This document shows positions 1 to 9,032 of a stretch of 64,000 nucleotides of DNA, piece by piece (position 1 is the first letter of the stretch; each line of letters begins with the position of its first letter). A program made the translations under genes and the position numbers. The notes beneath the pieces are model-generated. The model was not told where the DNA came from, searched no databases, and saw nothing but the letters and a program-made list of their open reading frames with translations. Origin of the DNA: Rhodoferax saidenbachensis (GTDB taxonomy: Bacteria; Pseudomonadota; Gammaproteobacteria; Burkholderiales; Burkholderiaceae_C); NCBI RefSeq assembly GCF_001955715.1, contig NZ_CP019239.1, forward strand, positions 2,666,001-2,730,000. Reading direction: 5' to 3'.

Positions 1-87
1 GCGCGGCATCAGGCTGCGGGCCACTTCCACATCGTAGGCAGCGGCATACCACGCGTTCAAGGGGAAAGAAGAGTTTTGGGTTTTCAT
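1..87 (-). CDS. Rieske (2Fe-2S) ring-hydroxylating oxygenase, N-terminal fragment
   Basis: The reverse strand opens with an ATG at 87 and stays open to the window edge, giving 29 codons. The peptide has the segment NAWYAAAYDVEVARSL, which is the typical start of Rieske non-heme iron oxygenases of the vanillate O-demethylase / phenylpropionate dioxygenase alpha-subunit type. The Rieske CXH...CXXH motif and the iron site would lie outside the window, so substrate cannot be judged. It is divergent from the MetE-like methyltransferase gene, with a palindrome just upstream of its start. The family call is an inference from a short N-terminus. Confidence 0.6.
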   Translation of the reverse strand, partial: MKTQNSSFPLNAWYAAAYDVEVARSLMPR

Positions 88-96
88 GGATACACA

Positions 97-106
97 ATGT
101 ATACAT
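97..106. promoter_or_regulatory. Palindromic operator candidate upstream of the Rieske gene
   Basis: ATGTATACAT is a perfect 10-bp palindrome nine bases upstream of the Rieske start codon, in the AT-rich 140-bp gap between two divergent genes. TGTATACA-like sites are typical of GntR-family (VanR/FCD type) repressors, which often control aromatic degradation oxygenases. The regulator is not in the window, so the assignment is inference. Confidence 0.35.
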
Positions 107-227
107 AAATGCCAAATTTCTCAACAAAAATAGCCTTTCAGACTTTCTATCTGGTATTCCTGTATTCAATAACCCGACTTAAACCTGCCTTAACATCACA
201 CCAAGAACAACCCTACAGGAGACCTTC

Positions 228-1337
228 ATGACCCGGTTACCCGCCCATTACGACCACGTCGGCAGCTTTTTGCGTCCCAAGTACCTGCTGGACGCGCGTG
301 AACAAAAGGCCCAGGGCACCATCAGCGCCGAGCAACTGCGTCTGGTGGAAGACAAGGCGATTGCCGAGATCGTGAAATTCCAGGAAGACGTGGGCCTCAA
401 GAGCATCACCGACGGCGAGTTCCGCCGCACTTACTTCCACATCGACTTTCTGGAGCAGATCGGCGGCGTCAAGACGGACATCCCCGTCACCATCATCCGC
501 CCCGATGGCACACAAGAACTCGCGCCACCCGTGATGCGCGTGATCGACAAGGTGCGCCACGTCAAGGACATCCAGCTCGCCGACTTCCAGTACCTCAAGT
601 CGCAGGTCAGCGCGGGCAACACGCCCAAAGTCACCATCCCCTCCCCCACCATGCTGCACTTCCGCGGTGGCCGTGCCGGCATCAGCCGTGAGGCTTACCC
701 CGAGCTGGACCCGGCGTTCTACGACGACGTGGCCAAGGCTTATGGCGACGAATTGCGCAGCCTGGCCGCTGCCGGCTGCACCTACGTGCAAATGGACGAC
801 ACCAACCTGGCCTACTTGTGCGACGAGAAGATGCGCGAAGCCGCCCGCCAGCGCGGTGATGATCCCAACGAGCTGCCCCACCGTTATGCGGCGTTCATCA
901 ACAAGGTGGTCGCCCAGAAGCCCGCAGGCATGTTGCTGGGCATGCACCTGTGCCGCGGCAACTTCAAGAGCACCCACGCCGCCAGCGGCAACTACGAACC
1001 CGTGGCCGAAGCCCTGCTCAAGGAAATGAACCTCGACGCCTACTTCATGGAATACGACGATGACCGCAGCGGCGACTTCAAACCTTTGCGTTTCCTGCCC
1101 AAGGGCAAAACCGTGGTGCTGGGCCTGGTGACCACCAAGTTTGGCGCCATGGAAAGCAAGGACGACCTGAAGCGCCGTATCGACGAAGCCGCCCGTTACG
1201 CGCCCATGGACCAACTGGCCCTGTCACCCCAGTGCGGTTTTTCCAGCACGGTGCATGGCAATGACATCGCCGTGGAAGCCCAGCGCGACAAACTGCGCCT
1301 GGTGGTGGAAACAGCACGGGAAGTCTGGGGCGACTGA
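228..1337 (+). CDS. Cobalamin-independent methionine synthase (MetE) C-terminal-like methyltransferase
   Basis: This 369-residue protein corresponds to the catalytic C-terminal barrel of MetE without the N-terminal barrel, like the YxjG/YxjH group. The zinc ligands of MetE can be matched: His240 and Cys242 in HLCRGNF, Glu275 in MEYDDD, and Cys336 in SPQCGFSS. It probably transfers a methyl group from a folate or other donor to a thiol acceptor. The start is supported by an AGGAGA ribosome site about eight bases upstream. Stand-alone proteins of this type are often annotated as 5-methyltetrahydropteroyltriglutamate--homocysteine methyltransferase, but many have no proven substrate. Divergence from a Rieske oxygenase of demethylase type suggests, without proof, a link to one-carbon release from methoxylated compounds. 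Confidence 0.85.
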   Translation: MTRLPAHYDHVGSFLRPKYLLDAREQKAQGTISAEQLRLVEDKAIAEIVKFQEDVGLKSITDGEFRRTYFHIDFLEQIGGVKTDIPVTIIRPDGTQELAPPVMRVIDKVRHVKDIQLADFQYLKSQVSAGNTPKVTIPSPTMLHFRGGRAGISREAYPELDPAFYDDVAKAYGDELRSLAAAGCTYVQMDDTNLAYLCDEKMREAARQRGDDPNELPHRYAAFINKVVAQKPAGMLLGMHLCRGNFKSTHAASGNYEPVAEALLKEMNLDAYFMEYDDDRSGDFKPLRFLPKGKTVVLGLVTTKFGAMESKDDLKRRIDEAARYAPMDQLALSPQCGFSSTVHGNDIAVEAQRDKLRLVVETAREVWGD

Positions 1338-1350
1338 ACCCCACGCTGAC

Positions 1351-1380
1351 CAACAAAAAAGGGGCCTCGGCCCCTTTTTT
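1351..1380. terminator. Bidirectional rho-independent terminator
   Basis: A six-base-pair GGGGCC/GGCCCC stem with a TC loop is preceded by six A and followed by six T. It lies between the convergent methyltransferase (ends 1337) and membrane-protein (ends 1407, reverse strand) genes and can serve both. Confidence 0.85.
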
Positions 1381-1406
1381 GTTGTGGCTGCTGCCGCAAG
1401 CGGCAA

Positions 1407-1910
1407 TCAGCGTGGCTCTTGTGGCGCCTGAGGTGCAGCCGGAGCGGCCTTGGTGCTCATGCGTCCGGTACCGTTGTTCACAGTCCATGGGATGCTGGCA
1501 GTCTTGTTCAGGGTCTGGTCGGCCTTGGTGAACAGCGCGTGCCAGAAGAAGCCCGCCTGAATGGAAATCACCGAGAACAGCAGGTAACTCTGAGAACTCG
1601 ACGCCAGCCACAGGTTGTAGGTAGGCAAAAAGACAAACGGAGAAACCATCAGCGGGATCAGGATGCGTGGCACCTGCATCGCATCCAGCCCCTTGCCCTG
1701 GTTGAACAGGTCCCAGTAGTAATTGGTGAACATGCCCAGCACCATCCAGCAGGCCAGATGCCATGCAAACACGATGCCGTGGTTGCGCACCAGCAGCGTG
1801 ATCCAAGGGGCAGAAGCGTCATCTGCGTTCACGATCAACACCATGAACACGCCGGTGGCGATAAACACCACGAGGTAAATGAACATCAGGAATTTGAGAG
1901 CTCTGGACAT
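1407..1910 (-). CDS. Small polytopic membrane protein of unknown function
   Basis: The 167-residue product has about four hydrophobic segments: residues 5-27, roughly 37-62, 80-103 and 107-128. They are followed by an Ala/Pro-rich polar tail of about 30 residues. No catalytic or binding motif was recognised. The ATG start lies near the end of a GGGGAAACC stretch that is a poor ribosome site. The gene stands alone between the bidirectional terminator and the foldback repeat. The 140-bp gap upstream contains only a hairpin with GAAAAGG (1964-1970) and CCTTTTC (1986-1992) arms. Real coding sequence is likely because the hydrophobic pattern is coherent, but I cannot name the function. Confidence 0.6.
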   Translation of the reverse strand: MSRALKFLMFIYLVVFIATGVFMVLIVNADDASAPWITLLVRNHGIVFAWHLACWMVLGMFTNYYWDLFNQGKGLDAMQVPRILIPLMVSPFVFLPTYNLWLASSSQSYLLFSVISIQAGFFWHALFTKADQTLNKTASIPWTVNNGTGRMSTKAAPAAPQAPQEPR

Positions 1911-2049
1911 GGTTTCCCCGGGTGAAGTGGCGGTGCGAATGGATTGCGCGCTATCTTACCGGTGAAAAGGGGCGCTCGGAGCGTTCCTTTTCGGGTGGAT
2001 CGGGCTGTTTCACGCCGGGTTGGGCTTGCCTACGATGAGGGGTTGGATG

Positions 2050-2617
2050 TTTTGGGATGTCGGGGTGTGCGCCCGACAGCGCACTCACTTTCTTTGCTTC
2101 GCCAAAGAAAGTAAGCAAAGAAAGGCGAGCCGGATTCGTCGGCCCTTCGCTTCGCTACGGGCACGCTGCGTTGCTCGGTTTGTGCGGGGTCTGGCTCGAA
2201 CTCGCTTCGCTCAAACAATCGCCAGCCCTAGTCCGCCCAAACCTGCGCTACTCGCCTCCTCATTACGGCGCAAACCAAGTAGCCGAAGACCAAACACCCG
2301 GGTACCAAATACCGAACTTCGTCCGCGCTACGCGCGGACGGGTATTCATCTCGCTTGGCCGAGCGCAGCGATGGCACGTGAATCGCCCCAGTCCCTTCTG
2401 TATGCGCCGAGGAGCGCAGTGGTCAGTGGATCTGGGCTGGCGATTGTTTGAGCCCAAAGGGCGAGTTCGAGCCAGACCCCACTGAACCCGAGCACCGCAG
2501 GTTGCCCGCAGTGCAGCGGAGGGTCGCAGACAGTAGGTCGCCTTTCTTTTGGTGACTTTTCTTTGGCGAAGCAAAGAAAAGTTACTGCGCTGTCGGGCGC
2601 ATATCCCGACACGCCAA
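2050..2617. repeat. Large foldback (self-complementary) repeat, copy 1
   Basis: This 568-bp segment has near-identical inverted ends. The left end TGTCGGG...GCGCCCGACAGCGCA (from 2058) and the following TTTCTTTGCTTCGCC block return as the reverse complement at the right end (about 2560-2611). The complementarity continues inwards: GGGGTCTGGCTCGAACTCGC near 2197-2215 has its complement near 2464-2484, and both flank a CAAACAATCGCCAGCCC block. The centre is the small palindrome GTCCGCGC-tac-GCGCGGAC. A second copy, about 90% identical by eye and in the same orientation, lies at 63162-63716. No transposase is encoded. Overlapping open frames on both strands have no protein-like features and are probably spurious. 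Confidence 0.85.
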
Positions 2618-2648
2618 GCAAGAAAAAACGCCCCTCAAACACCAACCA

Positions 2649-3287
2649 TCAAATCAACGGAACACCAGTCTTAGCCTGCAACTCATCCCGAGTCACTCCA
2701 GGCGCCAACTCCACCAATTTCAACCCCTCAGCCGTCACATCCATCACAGCCAGGTCCGTGATGATGCGGTCCACCACACCCACGCCAGTCAGCGGCAAGG
2801 TGCAAGTCGGCAATATCTTCAGATCTTCGGTGCCGTCCTTCTTCTTGGCCACGTGTTCCATCAGCACGATCACGCGTTTGACGCCGGCCACCAGGTCCAT
2901 CGCCCCGCCCATGCCCTTGACCATCTTGCCGGGGATCATCCAGTTCGCCAGATCGCCCTTGGCACTGACTTGCATGGCGCCCAGGATGGACAGGTTGATC
3001 TTGCCGCCGCGGATCATCGCAAAGCTTTCGTGGCTGCCAAAAATACTGGAGCCCTTGATCGTGGTCACGGTTTGCTTGCCGGCGTTGATGAGGTCGGCGT
3101 CCACTTCGTCTTCGGTGGGAAACGGGCCAATGCCCAGCATGCCGTTCTCGCTCTGCAGCCAGACTTCCTTGGTCGTTGGCACGTGGTTGGCCACCAGCGT
3201 GGGGATGCCAATGCCCAGATTCACGTAAAAACCGTCTTCGAGTTCTTGTGCAGCGCGCGCTGCCATTTGGTCTTGTGTCCAGGCCAT
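2649..3287 (-). CDS. scoB: 3-oxoacid (succinyl-CoA:3-ketoacid) CoA-transferase subunit B
   Basis: This 212-residue beta subunit of the family I CoA-transferases moves CoA between succinyl-CoA and acetoacetate or a related 3-oxoacid. The catalytic glutamate is Glu47 in the SENGMLG motif, which forms the glutamyl-CoA thioester. The SEN...GPFP pattern and the [19 protein letters not shown] tail are diagnostic of the ScoB/PcaJ/AtoA group. It begins two bases after the subunit A stop, so the two are co-translated in one operon. PcaJ (3-oxoadipate) is the main alternative, and substrate cannot be settled from sequence alone. Confidence 0.92.
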   Translation of the reverse strand: MAWTQDQMAARAAQELEDGFYVNLGIGIPTLVANHVPTTKEVWLQSENGMLGIGPFPTEDEVDADLINAGKQTVTTIKGSSIFGSHESFAMIRGGKINLSILGAMQVSAKGDLANWMIPGKMVKGMGGAMDLVAGVKRVIVLMEHVAKKKDGTEDLKILPTCTLPLTGVGVVDRIITDLAVMDVTAEGLKLVELAPGVTRDELQAKTGVPLI

Positions 3288-3289
3288 GA

Positions 3290-3997
3290 TCAGACTCCCG
3301 CTTTCTCAGAAATAGTACGTTTCTCAATGCGCTTTTCGGGCTTGGCATTGAGCACGATGCGGTGCACATAAATGCCGGGCAGGTGCACCTGGTCCGGCGG
3401 AATGTCACCGGTCTCGACGATCTCTTCGACTTCCACCACGGTGATCTTGCCCGCCATCGCCACCGCCGGATTGAAATTCCGCGCGGTGAAGCGAAACTGC
3501 AGGTTGCCAGACTTGTCAGCACGGTGCGCCTTGACCAGCGCCACATCGGGCACCAGCGCGCGTTCCATCACATAAGTCTCGCCGTCAAACTCGCGCAGTT
3601 CCTTGCCCTCGGCCACCATGGTGCCCACACCGGTCTTGGTGAAAAAGGCCGGAATGCCAGCGCCGCCAGCACGCAGCTTCTCGGCGAGCGTGCCCTGCGG
3701 GGTGAATTCCAGCTGCAGTTCGCCTGCCAGGTACTGGCGCTCAAATTCCTTGTTCTCCCCTACGTAGGAAGAAATCATCTTCTTGATCTGGCGGGTTTCC
3801 AGCAACTTGCCCAGGCCGAAACCGTCGACACCGGCGTTGTTGGAGATGGCCGTCAGGTCCTTGACGCCACTTTCTTTCAGCGCGTCGATCAACGCTTCGG
3901 GAATGCCGCACAGGCCGAAGCCGCCCACGGCCAGCAACTGGCCGTCTTTCACGATGCCTTCAAGCGCCTTTGCGGCGCTGGGATAGATTTTGTTCAC
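3290..3997 (-). CDS. scoA: 3-oxoacid (succinyl-CoA:3-ketoacid) CoA-transferase subunit A
   Basis: This 235-residue alpha subunit carries the CoA-binding GGFGLCGIP segment near residues 25-33, and the ISNNAG and [14 protein letters not shown] motifs of the family. It uses a GTG start at 3997 preceded by a clear GGAGA ribosome site. It pairs with subunit B immediately downstream. The operon faces a PAS-LuxR regulator gene across a 97-bp gap holding a strong inverted repeat, so that regulator is the likely controller. The operon would feed ketone bodies or polyhydroxyalkanoate-derived acetoacetate into acetyl-CoA. Confidence 0.92.
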   Translation of the reverse strand: MNKIYPSAAKALEGIVKDGQLLAVGGFGLCGIPEALIDALKESGVKDLTAISNNAGVDGFGLGKLLETRQIKKMISSYVGENKEFERQYLAGELQLEFTPQGTLAEKLRAGGAGIPAFFTKTGVGTMVAEGKELREFDGETYVMERALVPDVALVKAHRADKSGNLQFRFTARNFNPAVAMAGKITVVEVEEIVETGDIPPDQVHLPGIYVHRIVLNAKPEKRIEKRTISEKAGV

Positions 3998-4035
3998 TGC
4001 CGTGTCTCCAATAATGAAATCAGTGACCGTACGAT

Positions 4036-4057
4036 ACTACGTAACCATATACGTAGT
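4036..4057. promoter_or_regulatory. Inverted-repeat operator between scoA and the PAS-LuxR gene
   Basis: ACTACGT (4036-4042) and ACGTAGT (4051-4057) form a perfect seven-base inverted repeat with an eight-base AT-rich spacer. A CGTACG palindrome precedes it at 4028-4033 and another half-site-like TTCGTA follows. The position in the middle of the divergent gap fits binding by the dimeric LuxR-type HTH protein encoded beside it. Confidence 0.55.
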
Positions 4058-4094
4058 TCTTCGTAAAGCCCAACCCTAGTACTCCGTTGCCCCC

Positions 4095-4649
4095 ATGGAC
4101 ATCGATTACCGCCTCGCTTTCGATATGGCCCCCGTGGGCCTGGCCCTGTCGCGCAACCGCGCCATCATCGACTGCAACCAGCGCCTGTGCGACATGTTTG
4201 GCGTGGAGCGCGAGCAGCTGATTGGCGAATCCTTCCAGGTGCTTTACCCCAGTGCCGACGAATACGAACGCACCGGCGCGCGTATCAGCCCCATCCTGAA
4301 CCGCGACGGAACCTACGCCGACGACCGCATCATGAAGCGGGTGGACGGCCAATACAAGGGCGAAACTTTCTGGTGCCACGTGACCGGCCGCGCCCTGAAC
4401 CGCGACGCGCCGCACGAGGCTGGCATCTGGAGCTTTGAGGACCTCAGCGCGCGCCGCCCGGTGCAAGCCGAGCTGACCGCGCGCGAGCGCGAGGTCGCAG
4501 CCCACCTGATGCAGGGTCTCACCTCCAAACAGATTGGCAAAACCCTGACCATCAGCCACCGCACCGTAGAGATTTATCGGGCCCGGTTGATGCGCAAGTA
4601 CAAAGCCAGCACCACCGCCGATCTGGTGCACCGGCTGACTGCGGGTTGA
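4095..4649 (+). CDS. PAS domain-containing LuxR-type transcriptional regulator
   Basis: The 184-residue protein has an N-terminal PAS domain (about residues 1-115, with FDMAPVGLALSRNRAIIDCN and a conserved C-terminal SFEDLSARR). A GerE/LuxR helix-turn-helix follows at about 128-184 (LTAREREVAAHLMQGLTSKQIGKTL... HRTVEIYRARLMRKY). There is no receiver domain and no membrane segment, so it is a cytoplasmic one-component sensor. The signal is unknown. It is divergent from scoAB, which it probably controls through the ACTACGT repeat in the shared promoter region. Confidence 0.85.
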   Translation: MDIDYRLAFDMAPVGLALSRNRAIIDCNQRLCDMFGVEREQLIGESFQVLYPSADEYERTGARISPILNRDGTYADDRIMKRVDGQYKGETFWCHVTGRALNRDAPHEAGIWSFEDLSARRPVQAELTAREREVAAHLMQGLTSKQIGKTLTISHRTVEIYRARLMRKYKASTTADLVHRLTAG

Positions 4650-4759
4650 GTCGGGCCTGAGCACGCTATCAGGGTTCACCCTGCGCTGGCATACACGATT
4701 GTTCAAAGGAAGGAAGTCCTTTAGACTGCAAAAACACAAATGCAGGGGGAGCTTCGTTC

Positions 4760-7700
4760 ATGTCAGCAGTCTGGACGCCTCCAACGTCTGCTGTTACCCC
4801 ATCGGTAGAGCCCGAGGTGGTAGCGGCACATGTTGCTGTGCGATATCAATTGTTATGGCTTGCGGCAGGGGTCACGCTGGTGTCTGGCTGCCTGCTGGCA
4901 TTGACACTGGCTCACCTGCGGACCGAGGCCATCACATCCGGCAGCCGACTGACTGAATCGCTGGCCAAGGTGATTGAAGAGCAAACCACCCGCACCTTCC
5001 AGTCCACCGAACAAACCCTGCAGCTCACTGCCCTGCGCCTGGCCCAACTGGAGCTCTCGGGCAGACTGAACGAAGACTCGGCACGCCAGCTTCTGCGCCA
5101 GGAACTCCAATCCCTTCCCTTCGCGCGGATTGTCTGGGTGACCGATGCCAAAGGGCGGCTGATCTATGACACCAATGTGGGCAACATCGGTGCCGACCTT
5201 TCCGCCACCGAGTATTTCAGGGAGCTGCAAGCCCGGCCGCAAACGCCTTTCCTGATCGGTACACCGGCCAAAAGCCGCCTGGATGGCAAATGGCTGATAC
5301 CCGTGGCACTGCCGCTGAAAACTGCAGACGGTCGCTTCAAGGGCACGCTGGCCACGGCGGTCGATCCCCTCTATTTCGACGCCTTGTGGAAAACCATTGA
5401 CTTGCGCACTGATGGTGCGGTGACCCTGTTTCGCCGCGACGGTGTGCTGATGATGCGCAGCCCGTTTGATGACTCCACCATGGGCAAGCGTTACCCCAAT
5501 GCCGTGTTATTCAAGGACATGCTGCCCCGCAGTCCCGCGGGCAGCTTTCAGAGTGTCAGCTCGATCGATGGCATCGCCCGCATGTTTGCCTACCGGAGCC
5601 TGTCCGCACAGCCCGAGTTTGTGGCCGTGGTCGGTTTGTCCTACGACGTACTGCTGAAACCATGGCGCGATCTCGCCGCGCTGGCAGCCGCCATCTGGCT
5701 GGTGGCTGCGGCATGCGGCACCTTGATGTGCCTGTTTCTAGCACGGGCCTGGCGGCGGCAAGTCGCGGCACAAACTGAAGCCGGGCGGCTGGCACACCGC
5801 CTGCGGCTGGCCACCGATGCGGCCTCCGTGGGCATCTGGGATTGGGACATTGCCCGCACCGACCAGTGGTACGCCAGCCCCACCTACTTCACCATGCTGG
5901 GCTACGACCCGGAAGAGGGTTTTGCCGACCGCCAGCAGTGGATCGAACGCCTGCACCCGGAGGACCGCGAAGCCGTGAATGCCCGCATCCAGGCCGTCCT
6001 GGCCGGTGCCGACCTGCCCTATGAATACGAAGCCCGCCTGCGCCACGCAGATGGCCGCTACCGCTGGGTCAGAGTGGTCGGGCGGGTACTGGCGCGTGAT
6101 GCAGAGGGCAAAGCCATACGCCTGATGGGTGTGCGGCTGGACATCACCGCGCAAAAGCAGTCCGAGGAGAAACTGCGCCAGAGCGAGCAGAGCCTGTCCA
6201 TCACCCTGAACTCCATCGGCGACGCCGTCATTGCCACCGATACGGCAGGCCACATAGTGCGCATGAACCCGACCGCGGAACGCCTGACGGGATGGCCCCT
6301 ATCGGAGGCCACAGGCAAACCGCTGACCGAAGTGTTTCGCATCATCAACGCGCAGACACGCGCGCCTTCGCTCAACCCGGTGCAGTTGGTCATTGAAAAA
6401 GGCGAAGTCGTCGGGCTGGCCAACCACACGGCGCTGCTGGCGCGCGATGGCCCGGAGTACCAGATCTTCGACAGCGCAGCGCCCATCCGTGATGCGGGCG
6501 GCCAAATCGTGGGCGTGGTGCTGGTCTTCAGCGATGTCACCGAACAATACCGGGTGCGCGAAGCCCTCGCCACCAATGTGGAGCTGCTGGAGCGCATCGG
6601 CGAACTGGCCAAGGTCGGCGGCTGGGACCGTGATCTGCGCACCATGCAATCGTTCTGGTCTGCAGAGACCTGCCGGATCCACGACCTGGACCCGTCGACC
6701 ACCCCCAGCCAGGACGAGGCCATCTCCTTTTATGCGCCCGAAGCCCGCCCCACCATCGCCGCGGCCGTACAGGCAGCCATTGACGACGGCACCGCCTGGG
6801 ACCTGGAGCTGCCCGTGATCACCGCCAAGGGCCGGCACATCTGGGTCCGAACCCAGGGCTTCCCGGTGATGGAAGACGGACGTGCCGTCAAGCTGGTGGG
6901 TGCATTCCACGACATCACCGAACACCGGATGGCGCAGATCGCCGTGCGGCAAAGCGATAGCCGTTACCGCACGCTGTTTGAATACGCCCCCGACGGCATC
7001 GTGATTGCCGATAGCCAAAGCTACTACCTGGATGCCAATGACAGCATCTGCCGCATGCTGGGTTACACCCGCGAAGAGCTGATCGGACTGCACGCTTCTG
7101 ACATTGTGATGCCCACGGAAGTCCCGTATATCGGGGCGGCGCTGCAGGCTATACAGACCGCGCCTGACTACCACCGTGAGTGGCAGTTCCGACGCAAGGA
7201 CGGCAGCACCTTCCCTGCTGAAGTGATCGCCACCGGCATGCCCGACGGCAACCTGATGGCGATGATCCGCGACGTCACCGACCGCAAGCAGGCAGAAAAC
7301 GCCCTGCGCGAATCGGCCCTGCACACGCAGTCCATCCTGGACAACATGGTGGATGGCGTCATCACCCTCAATGCGCAGGGAGAAGTCGCATCCTTCAACC
7401 AGGCCGCCTGCAGCATCTTTGGCTATACGCCGGAAGAAGTCATCGGCCGCTCCGCCACCCTGTTCCTGAGCGGCCCGGACCAGGACAACGCCCCCAACCA
7501 GCTCGCCGACCAGTTTGCCGACATCGCACAGGGCCGGTCCATCGTGGCGCGCGAGCTGGAAGTCTGGCGCAAGGACGGCAGCCTGTTCCCGATCCACCTG
7601 TCCATGTCGCGCGTGTCCCGCGACGGGCAGGCCACGCTGATTGCCATCGTGCGCGACATCACGCAGCAGCGCCAGGACGAGGAGGAAATCCGCCGTCTGG

Positions 7701-8977
7701 CCTTTTACGACTCGCTCACCGGTCTGCCCAACCGCCGCCTGCTGATGGAGCGGCTCAAGCAGGCCATAGTCACCTCGCACCGCACCGGCAAACACGGCGC
7801 GCTGATGTTCCTGGACCTGGACCACTTCAAGCTGCTCAACGACACCCAGGGCCATGACGTGGGCGACCTGCTGCTGCGCCAGGTGGCGCTGCGGCTGCAG
7901 GCCTGCGTGCGTGACGGTGACAGTGTGGCCCGCCTGGGCGGTGATGAATTTGTGATCCTGCTGGAAGCGCTGAGCACGCAGCCCCATGAGGCGGCCACCC
8001 AGGCCGAGGTCATCGCCACCAAACTGCTGGACATTTTTCATGTGACGTTCAATCTCAACGGCTACCGTTACGACAGCACCCCCAGCATTGGCATCGTAGT
8101 GTTCTCGGGCAACGCGGAAACCATGGACGACCTGCTCAAGAAGGCAGACCTCGCCATGTACCAAGGCAAGTCGGCTGGCCGCAACACGGCGCGCTTTTTT
8201 GACCCCGCCATGCAGGCCGCAGTCGCCGCGCATGAGGCGCTGGAGAAAGACCTGCGACGCGGCCTCCTGAACCAGGAGTTTGTGCTGCACTACCAGATCC
8301 AGGTCAACCGGCAGGGGGAGCCCATCGGCGCCGAAGCCCTGGTACGCTGGAACCACGCCGAAAAAGGCCTGATCACGCCCTACCACTTCATCGCGCTGGC
8401 CGAACAGACCGGACTGATCCTGCCGCTGGGGCAGTGGGTTCTGGTGACTGCCTGCAGCCAACTGGTGATATGGGCGGCCGACCCGCGCACCGCAGCGTGG
8501 ACGCTGGCCGTGAACGTCAGTGCCTCGCAGTTTGCACAGGCCGACTTCGTTGCCAACGTGGCGTATGCGCTGCAGGCCACCGGCGCCAACCCGCAGCGGC
8601 TCAAGCTGGAGCTGACCGAGAGCCTGTTGGTGCACGACGTGGAAGACGTCATCGTGAAAATGACAGCGATCAAGGCCTTTGGTGTGGGCTTCTCGCTGGA
8701 CGACTTTGGCACCGGTTATTCATCCCTCTCCTACCTCAAGCGCCTGCCGCTGGACCAGCTCAAGATCGACCAGTCCTTTGTGCGCGACCTGATGACCGAC
8801 GCCAGCGATGCCGTCATCGCCCGTACCATCCTGGCGCTGGGGCACAGCCTGGGCCTGACCGTGATCGCCGAAGGGGTGGAAACTGCGGGCCAGCGCGATT
8901 TTCTGGCCGACATGGGCTGCGATGCGTTCCAGGGCTATTTCTTTGGGCGCCCCGCTGCGGCCGACACGCTGGGCTAA
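4760..8977 (+). CDS. Membrane-bound multi-PAS diguanylate cyclase/phosphodiesterase
   Basis: This 1405-residue sensor makes and/or degrades cyclic di-GMP. Its order is: TM helix 31-52; periplasmic dCache/PDC-like sensor domain about 60-300; TM helix about 304-327; five PAS/PAC modules starting near 348, 478, 611, 734 and 857; GGDEF domain about 978-1140; EAL domain about 1160-1405. The GGDEF signature is intact at 1060-1064. The product-inhibition I-site RxxD is present at 1051-1054 (RDGD), exactly five residues upstream. The EAL motif is intact at 1192-1194, with DDFGTGYSSL and EGVE motifs following, so both activities look possible. The ATG at 4760 has a GGGGGAG ribosome site. No partner gene is adjacent, and the periplasmic ligand is unknown. 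Confidence 0.95.
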   Translation: MSAVWTPPTSAVTPSVEPEVVAAHVAVRYQLLWLAAGVTLVSGCLLALTLAHLRTEAITSGSRLTESLAKVIEEQTTRTFQSTEQTLQLTALRLAQLELSGRLNEDSARQLLRQELQSLPFARIVWVTDAKGRLIYDTNVGNIGADLSATEYFRELQARPQTPFLIGTPAKSRLDGKWLIPVALPLKTADGRFKGTLATAVDPLYFDALWKTIDLRTDGAVTLFRRDGVLMMRSPFDDSTMGKRYPNAVLFKDMLPRSPAGSFQSVSSIDGIARMFAYRSLSAQPEFVAVVGLSYDVLLKPWRDLAALAAAIWLVAAACGTLMCLFLARAWRRQVAAQTEAGRLAHRLRLATDAASVGIWDWDIARTDQWYASPTYFTMLGYDPEEGFADRQQWIERLHPEDREAVNARIQAVLAGADLPYEYEARLRHADGRYRWVRVVGRVLARDAEGKAIRLMGVRLDITAQKQSEEKLRQSEQSLSITLNSIGDAVIATDTAGHIVRMNPTAERLTGWPLSEATGKPLTEVFRIINAQTRAPSLNPVQLVIEKGEVVGLANHTALLARDGPEYQIFDSAAPIRDAGGQIVGVVLVFSDVTEQYRVREALATNVELLERIGELAKVGGWDRDLRTMQSFWSAETCRIHDLDPSTTPSQDEAISFYAPEARPTIAAAVQAAIDDGTAWDLELPVITAKGRHIWVRTQGFPVMEDGRAVKLVGAFHDITEHRMAQIAVRQSDSRYRTLFEYAPDGIVIADSQSYYLDANDSICRMLGYTREELIGLHASDIVMPTEVPYIGAALQAIQTAPDYHREWQFRRKDGSTFPAEVIATGMPDGNLMAMIRDVTDRKQAENALRESALHTQSILDNMVDGVITLNAQGEVASFNQAACSIFGYTPEEVIGRSATLFLSGPDQDNAPNQLADQFADIAQGRSIVARELEVWRKDGSLFPIHLSMSRVSRDGQATLIAIVRDITQQRQDEEEIRRLAFYDSLTGLPNRRLLMERLKQAIVTSHRTGKHGALMFLDLDHFKLLNDTQGHDVGDLLLRQVALRLQACVRDGDSVARLGGDEFVILLEALSTQPHEAATQAEVIATKLLDIFHVTFNLNGYRYDSTPSIGIVVFSGNAETMDDLLKKADLAMYQGKSAGRNTARFFDPAMQAAVAAHEALEKDLRRGLLNQEFVLHYQIQVNRQGEPIGAEALVRWNHAEKGLITPYHFIALAEQTGLILPLGQWVLVTACSQLVIWAADPRTAAWTLAVNVSASQFAQADFVANVAYALQATGANPQRLKLELTESLLVHDVEDVIVKMTAIKAFGVGFSLDDFGTGYSSLSYLKRLPLDQLKIDQSFVRDLMTDASDAVIARTILALGHSLGLTVIAEGVETAGQRDFLADMGCDAFQGYFFGRPAAADTLG

Positions 8978-9032
8978 GCCGCGACACAGGGTTCCCGCAG
9001 GCGCATCGGCTGCAAGATCTCTGCAACCGTAC

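Noticed and set aside
237..1214. Long reverse-strand frame opposite the MetE-like gene
   Set aside because: It has no protein-like motifs and mirrors the codon pattern of the forward gene, which has matched zinc ligands and a ribosome site.
2020..2574. Several 60-140 codon frames within the foldback repeat
   Set aside because: They occur on both strands as mirror images of the palindrome, recur in copy 2, and have no conserved domain or ribosome site.
6299..8635. 778-codon reverse frame opposite the GGDEF-EAL gene
   Set aside because: The forward frame has intact PAS, GGDEF and EAL motifs. The reverse frame is rich in His, Gln and Gly as expected of an antisense shadow.
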